Below the pieces are notes generated by a model, which saw only the letters and a list, made by a program, of their open reading frames with translations, was not told the origin of the DNA and did not search any database. A DNA stretch of 64,000 nucleotides, from the NCBI GenBank assembly GCA_960531495.1, contig OY482847.1, forward strand, positions 22,642,066-22,706,065, written 5' to 3'. Positions 57,661 through 64,000 of this stretch are shown here, one piece after another (position 1 is the stretch's first letter; each line of letters starts with the position of its first letter). The translations under genes were made by a program, and so were the position numbers. This stretch comes from Zeus faber. Its lineage: Eukaryota; Chordata; Actinopteri; Zeiformes; Zeidae.

Positions 57661-59143
57661 CTTTGTCTTGTTGGCTCTGCTCAATAAAACTGTTATTATC
57701 ACCTTATTATGCCCAGAGTTTAAGTGTTTAAGAACAATCAAGGTAATCATGTACACTATAGTACTTTAGTTTTATCAGTTCCATTTTATCCTTTCTTTGA
57801 TAAACCCCCATTTCCTTCATCATTATAGCCAAAACTAAACCCCCTGTGTTTTTATATGATCCATACTACCAATTCCTACAATTAAATTGAATTAATCCAT
57901 GGGAAGGTGCAACTCCAAATAAGGGCAAATGAAGTCAAGATGAGATAAGATTCTTTGACTCCATAAAAAATAGATGTTCTAAGAGTAATTGTGAAGGTAT
58001 GTTTCTCTATCTGTTTCGAATTTTTGAATTCGAATTTCGAATGAAGATGAATTCAGAATGGCAAATGGAAAAGAATTGTCAAAAGTTATGCATTTTGTAT
58101 TCGTTCCTAAATCTTTGTTCCAATATGTCTTCAAGAATTACCACAAGGCATAACGACCTCTTAAGAAATAAAAAAAGACCAGCAGCATGAAAAATCACAA
58201 TCAGGCAGGACATTGTAATTACTTCTCAGACTACGACGCTACAGACGCCGTCTTGTCGGTCAGTGTCTGTGTGATCGTATGACAGATGCTGTTTGAGAAC
58301 AATGAGCTAAATCCACCTCCTAAATTTTTCATGGTCTTCTAATAATCCCATGGTTTAATGAGAGAACCCCTCCGGGTGAATCATCAGACAAAAGACACTC
58401 GGGACACAAATGGAGATAAAAACTCTCAAGAAATACAGGTTGGGTTATGGCTCCTTTTCTATAGTTCTGTGTTTCTTTAAGAGGATGCGTTGTATTCAAT
58501 ATGTGCGCTAAACTGGACCACATCGACTTAATCACATCAATCTTTGTGAAGTGGCCGGTGAGACGACGCTTAAACAAATTTGTATTTACACTTTACAGAG
58601 ATGCCTGTAAGATGTCTTAGTCCGTAAGTGCCAAAAACAAGCTCTTTTTGGGGACTTTTTTTGGCTGAAGTCTGAAGCTTTTCTCTTAATACTGGTTCAA
58701 TTGACAAGATTCTCCTGCCTATCATTCGGGATGACTCCCAATGATTGAAAAATAAGGTTTATGTAGAAACACAACGACAACATTTTCTGTTAAGGAGAGT
58801 AGGCCTGCCATCATAAATCTCCATCAACTTACATGAGAACTAAATGAAAGTGTGTGGATGTTTAGTTGGTGAACAAATGTTTTGTTTTTTTTATGGAGTA
58901 AATGGGATTAGATAGGGGGGTCTCCTTATCTCCTCTCCTCAAACCAAGATCACCCATCACTGATGCAAATAAAGGAGCAATTAGACGGTACAAAGGATTA
59001 AGCGCATTTGGTCTGAAATGACCTGCACTTCTCTGATGGCTGCTCTGGATTTCACTTTTGTTTTGCACACATTTGAAAAAAAGGTGCAATCTTTTTCGAG
59101 GTGCAACCATTTTTTTTTCTCGTAAGACAATGACAATACAGAG
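57661..59143. other. No gene seen
   Basis: AT-leaning unique sequence. A small palindromic 'aattcgaatttcgaatg' occurs at 58026-58042. No exon is recognised. Confidence 0.45.
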
Positions 59144-59290
59144 GCAAGTTTATTGGTATAATATACAAGGGCAATTAAAATTGCTTCACCTAAGGCATTA
59201 AATACACTGTATAAATGTGAAGAAGAACAAAAGCATAGAAATAAAACTAATAAAAACAGATGGACATAAAAATTAAGATTGTTATAATAA
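59144..59290 (-). repeat. Interspersed retroelement 3'-end fragment
   Basis: Shares 'gcaagtttatt', 'caattaaaattgctt' and 'agcatagaaataaaactaat' with the copies at 57111 and 43705. Confidence 0.5.
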
Positions 59291-60566
59291 TTTAAAAAAT
59301 ACACAAGATTTTTCAAATATCCACGTATAAAATGACTTTTCTTCTGCGGGATTGCTTGCGACCTATCGACATTAACATCCCAACATCATACATTCAGGAC
59401 CCATATGCCTCCCATATTGTTAAGAAGAGAAGTAGTCAGAAATAGGTACATTCAGTTATATTTAATGAGTTGATTTTTAGTTGTGGAATTAATCGTGGTG
59501 TTTACAAAGAACATCTACAAATGTTTGTGTTTACACCTAATCTGTATTTACATATTAGCCACGAGCTAATGTATTACACACAACCAGGGGTCTTAACATC
59601 AACACGTAGCTCTCAGTGCTTTGGATGTTTTCGTGTTAATGACAAGCTAATAAACAAGCAAACATAGTGTAAACACACCCGAAGTTCCAGAAATTAAAAC
59701 ACTCTCGACAAATATGTTTTTGTTGTTGTGCTGTGTTGCAAATCTCATGCAATACATCAGGGTATATGAAGCTGGAATCTCCCCCTAGGACTGTGTGGTG
59801 TGTTATAGTGTTAGTGTTAGTGTTCATCCCCCTTTTTATCTCCATGTTGGGGGAATAAAACATTGACTGAAATATAGAACATTTATTTAAAAAAAAAACC
59901 AAGCCCTCTGACCTGGTCATCCATTATTGGATTAGATGAGATAGGACTTTATTGTCCCAAAGGAAATTGGCGCTGAACAGTAGTGCCGTCAGCGGACATT
60001 TTCATAGGCAAACACGTAATGCAATAATCAATTGCGGGGTGTGTCTGATGTTATGTTTTCTCCAGCGTGGGAGGAGGAAAATGAAATGGCACCAGCCACA
60101 GTCGGAGTGCTGCCAATGTGCCCTTTCCTGAGGGGACAAAATAACGAATGTGGGTGTCTGGTTGTCGGGGCTCCTTCCTGGTGGCGCATAAATGAGTCCA
60201 GCACAGCCCATCCACCTCTCTGTCTGTAGCTCAGACACAGTCAAGTGCATTGGCCCGAGGCTGAACGGTAAAGACGGAGAAGGTTTGTTATTTTTCTGTT
60301 ATTCAGTCAGGATGGCGAGCTCTTGCTCCAGGACCAGAGTCCTCCTTTACCATGAAAGACGGCCGCCTCCATAGGAAGGAGCAGGACGATCAATGTGAGA
60401 TTCATGTGGATAACATTCACACTAAGACAATGTAATATCTCCAGACGTAGACCTCAATACAGGATTGTTATCCTCATGATGTCGTCAGCTTGTTACATTG
60501 GACGTAACAGTGCAGTGTGGTGTGACATTTGGAAAATGTCGGTGGTATTTCTTTGGGAGACTGTTT
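59291..60566. other. No gene seen; short retroposon scrap
   Basis: 59940-59985 (gagataggactttattgtcc, then aaaggaaattgg) resembles the retroposon 3' end found beside the gtf2a2 GATA tract. No exon is recognised in 60.0-60.5 kb. Confidence 0.4.
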
Positions 60567-60777
60567 ATTGTTCCGACGGCACGTTATTCTGAAACCCCAA
60601 AGTCCGAAAAATGTCGGGTTAGAGATGATTACGTTTAGGTATAAGCTTAGAGATGGCTAGGGTTAGGTATAAGCTTAGAGATGGTTAGGGTTAGGGTTAG
60701 GGTTAGGGTGTTGTCCATGTCCAATGAGACATTTTTTGGGCTATTGGCGTTTCAGAATAATGTGCCATCAGAACAAT
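60567..60777. mobile_element. Fold-back element (MITE-like) containing TTAGGG repeats
   Basis: The left arm (attgttccgacggcacgtta, then ttctgaaac) pairs with the complement of the right arm (attgttctgatggcacatta, then ttctgaaac) over at least 29 bases with about three mismatches. Between them are two copies of a 22-bp unit (ttaggtataagcttagagat) and four exact TTAGGG units at 60685-60708. There is no coding capacity and no evident target duplication. Confidence 0.75.
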
Positions 60778-62300
60778 GGCATGGCACCTTTCTTTGCTAG
60801 ACTTGGTTGATTGTTTGAGATAGATACTATGCTAGACACAGCAGGGAATGGAGGAAATCCTCATCCCTAACCCTTGAAGTGTCAACCAATGGTGATTATC
60901 AGCAAAGGAATACCTAACCCTTTAAGTATTATCCTTCTCTACCCATTAAGCTACAATTGCAGCAGCTGTGCAGCACCCTTTGAATAACACCACTGATGTT
61001 ACCCCCAGTCTTCCCCTGGTAGTGTCACTCTAGCACTAAACCACTCATATTCCCACATTACCTTACGCAGTTGCATCACAAAGCCACTGAGCGATCCACA
61101 GAATGTACCTTCAGCAAAGGTCCAGGGGTGGCCTTACCTGCCCTGGTCCCAGGGCTCTCCACATATTTGGAGAAGGTGTGGGGTGCAACAGCGTACCCGA
61201 AGGGAATCCTGTTATTATCTCAGGGAAACTAAAGAAAGAAAATCTTGTGGGTCTGGACAACTGTCCGTGAACCGGTTCCTGGACTGGACCAGTTCCAAAA
61301 GCTTCTGATAAACATGCGGAATGGTCTCTGCCAAGACGAGATCACTCTGAATCCCATTTATGTGAAAAGGGCTTTGGCACGGCTTCAGTACAGCTATGCC
61401 ATTGCCTCTCCACAACTGGTCGTAACACATGTAATTAAGGAGGGCTGTTGCATAACAGTGATACACGATGCTACTGCCAAAATACCACACTCTCCTTTAT
61501 TACCAATAAAGGCAGCAGAGCAGGGCAGTAAGGGGGGACACCCTCAATTAACAGCACTGTCTTTGTTTCTATCCACTACAATGTAGACAGCTGATGGGAG
61601 ACATTCATTCTATACCAGGTCAACAAAATAGAGGCCTGACAGTGAGTGAGTGCGTCGGGCTCAAGAGGTTCTCCACTCCGCGTGGTCAGCTTGTGTGAAA
61701 TCATGAGTATGATTGGTTGATGCTTGAGCATGCTCATGCATATGCAATGAGCCACACCAGTAGAGGCTTAGCTTGGCCATTCTGCTGTGATTATGACAAG
61801 ACACATTATGCCTCTATGTACCGGCAAACACGCTGCAGATCAATAGGTACAGGCGCAGGAAATGATGATGGAGCAAGTGTCCCATTCAGACAGTCATCAT
61901 AATACTCAGGGTGGGGATTGCCTTTTCTTATATCCCCCGACGGTTATATCCCATCATACATTTTGAAAATAGATAAACTATAGTTATATAATGATGATAG
62001 TAACAATATGCAAAAATCCAGACTTCCTAACAATATAGAGGGTGGATAATATATCTCATTGACTGCCATGAGCAGGTTGTCGAGAAGGATCCGGACAGTC
62101 TCTGGTATAGTGATCATAATACACATGTCATACACCCGTCAGTATCGTAGCTGCAGGATAATGCTCTCTTCCTGTTGGTGGCTAGAAAAATCCTGCTTGG
62201 GTCGTGGGAAAGAGGGGCTGAAGTGTTCTGGCGTTAGCATTTTTATTCAACAAATGTGTTTTCTTCATTTGTTGTTTTTACAAGTGTAACCCGCATCAGT
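60778..62300. other. No gene assigned; one open frame of unknown nature
   Basis: A plus frame at 61245-61586 (113 codons; VPGLDQFQKLLINMRNGL, then RALARLQYSYAIASPQLVV) looks more protein-like than its neighbours. It has no recognised domain and no clear splice sites. It could be retroelement-derived. Nothing else is identifiable. Confidence 0.35.
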
Positions 62301-64000
62301 TTTATAGTTCTCTCGCTGTGATTCCACCATGCTCCAGTAGAAGGGGCTACCATGTTTTGCATGTGCTCCGGCTAGTGTCTCACGCCGTTCGTTCGATTCT
62401 TGTTTTTTCTGTCGAGAGCGGAAGAGAGAGAGAGAGTTGTTTACAACTTTTATAACCGTTGTTTTTTATTTTTCTTAAGTAAAAAACTTTTTTTGTTTAC
62501 TGTATTTCTGGGGGGTCAAAATCCTCTGAAGCTCCGGTGAGTTGTCATCCTGTTTTTAGCGCGCTAACTGCCTGTTTCTAATTGGCCTGGCGTTGCTAAT
62601 GAGCCTAGCTCTGGCAACGTTTTTTATAGAAATTTACAAATCCAATGGCATTATTGTTTCTTTCTTTTGAAATATTTTAGAACAAAAGCCCATGTGTAGG
62701 TGATGACATTTTCTGTCTCTAAGCTTAATGGGGATAAATCAGTAACTTGGTCGACAGACCGTACTGCTCCACATACTTCCTTAGCTCTACCATTATGTAA
62801 AAATAGGTGTTACATAAGAAATGTGTTTGCCTTATATGTTCTGCAATAAAGCTTAAAATAATCTCCAAGAAGGCTAGGAAGCTAACAACAGCCTTGTTGG
62901 TCTTTTGAATCTGTTCAAATTCTATTAAACAGTTATTTTCATTCCATAGGTCTCTTGAATTTGTTTATTTTTTTGTTTGCGGTTTGAAATTTGGAAAATG
63001 TTTCCTTTAATGTTTGTACATTCCCTTATTAATTATGTTTTTACTTGCAGTTGTTGTTTTTGTGATGACTATCATTGTGGGCCACTGTGGTAAATGCTGT
63101 CTGTACAGCTACTATGTATTATCCTGGCGTATTCCTATTGTTTTGGACAAAATGGTGTTTCATGAAAATGCCACAATTCAAAAACAATCACAAATATAGC
63201 AGCATGCAGCAATGCATGGGGTCCAGGTGAATCAGTGTGATATGTGTGACGGTGTGACCTGTGTACTGTTTGGGTTTGTGTTGTTATAAAGACAAGCCAG
63301 ACCATCATGTCAATTGATAACAGGCTTTAATGGCTGCTGAACCGGACGCAATAACAACGAGGCAGGAACACGCAAAGGCTGCTCGGAGACTACTGACTTT
63401 GCCTTCGGTTATACTACCACTAAACATCCAATAGGTGGTACTTAGGTGGTTTTTCTTGGTAACAACCTCCAAACAGTCCAAAGACTGAACATTTGAGACA
63501 GCTCAAAGTCTTTTACCCAGCTACACAGGCTCTGTCGCTAACAGTCCATGTGTTCAGCCTGTTGGGGGGCCGTTTCTGACGGCCATATCGAGAGAGAGAG
63601 CAGGGGAATGGGGTAAAGATGGGACAGTAGATTGAGATGGTGCGGCTGTAAACATAGGCACGGCTTTTCTAGTCTTTTAACTATGACCATATTGCTTATC
63701 CAATCTGTGGGCTCACTGACTGATGTGATGTGACCCTATACTTCGCATCTGTCGAGCTGAGCCTTCACAGCTTCCTTCATGGCCACTGGGACATTGCATG
63801 GTGCAAACTGCACCATGCAATGGTGATAACTATTAACTATTTTGTCTCTGATTAATTAATCTCTCAAGGCTATTTTTCACATCCCATGTAGAGGCTTTCT
63901 CCCTGGGTCGAATCACAAAACAGTCTTACCTTTCACCTGTTTGCAACAGCCAAAAATTTAGTGCCCATATATCATATTTTTAGTGGGTTTAAAGTACCGT
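62301..64000. other. No gene assigned; unique DNA with a perfect hairpin
   Basis: 62.30-62.65 kb is mixed sequence with a (GA)n at 62423-62436 and a possible donor ccggtgagt at 62535-62543. 63.24-64.0 kb may be repeat-derived, without recognisable ends. A perfect 14-bp hairpin lies at 63792-63822. Confidence 0.35.
63792..63822. repeat. Perfect 14-bp inverted repeat with 3-base loop
   Basis: cattgcatggtgca (63792-63805) is exactly complementary to tgcaccatgcaatg (63809-63822); the loop is aac. Confidence 0.9.

Noticed and set aside
60685-60708. Chromosome end or fusion scar
   Set aside because: Only four TTAGGG units, enclosed by inverted arms of a fold-back element.

Overview
The window is ordinary vertebrate nuclear DNA, almost certainly from a teleost fish. 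Two host genes have vertebrate-type split exons with GT/AG borders. There are Tc1/mariner, hAT-like and Tigger-like DNA transposons of families common in ray-finned fish, L2/CR1-group LINE remains, tRNA-derived SINEs and a very high density of (CA)n, (GATA)n, (TAA)n and (GA)n microsatellites. Species cannot be read from the sequence. Well under 2% of the bases are host coding sequence.

Host genes. (1) 6478-6638 (-) is the first coding exon of an OTUD7-family deubiquitinase (Cezanne, otud7a/otud7b). Its 28 complete codons equal the N-terminus I know for mammalian OTUD7A/B; the rest of the gene must lie left of base 1. (2) 33535-37766 (-) is complete gtf2a2, the gamma (small) subunit of TFIIA: four coding exons, 109 codons, all borders GT/AG, a poly(A) signal at 33217-33222 and a CpG-rich upstream region at 37767-38900. 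A third possible host exon, (+) 51801-51872, has a start, a signal-anchor-like peptide and a GTGAGT donor, but I do not recognise it.

Layout. 1-6.4 kb: SINE copies in head-to-head arrangement and an internally deleted Tigger/pogo element. 6.5 kb: otud7 exon. 8 kb: another SINE. 11.9-17.9 kb: an L2/CR1-group LINE on the minus strand, broken by a nearly intact 1604-bp Tc1-like transposon (12951-14554) and by a GC-rich island with two ~455-bp direct repeats (15181-16570). 19.6-20.1 kb: hAT-like MITE. 20-32 kb: microsatellites, a deleted Tc1-like element (25.4-26.3 kb), a SINE, a 780-bp GTAGG/GTAGT minisatellite and a GC-rich promoter-like block at 31.3-31.7 kb. 33.2-38.9 kb: gtf2a2. 41.2-42.1 kb: LINE RT fragment. 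42-57 kb: mostly non-repetitive, GC-rich, homeobox-motif-rich DNA resembling conserved non-coding regulatory sequence, interspersed with long microsatellites and a decayed Tc1-like copy (53.3-54.5 kb). 57-64 kb: interspersed repeat fragments, a fold-back element holding TTAGGG repeats (60.6-60.8 kb) and sequence I cannot assign.

I see no undescribed gene system. The most notable items are the retroelement-derived tetranucleotide tract abutting a gtf2a2 splice acceptor, the Tc1-like transposon with a single nonsense codon, the direct-repeat island inside the LINE, and the fold-back element with telomere-like repeats.
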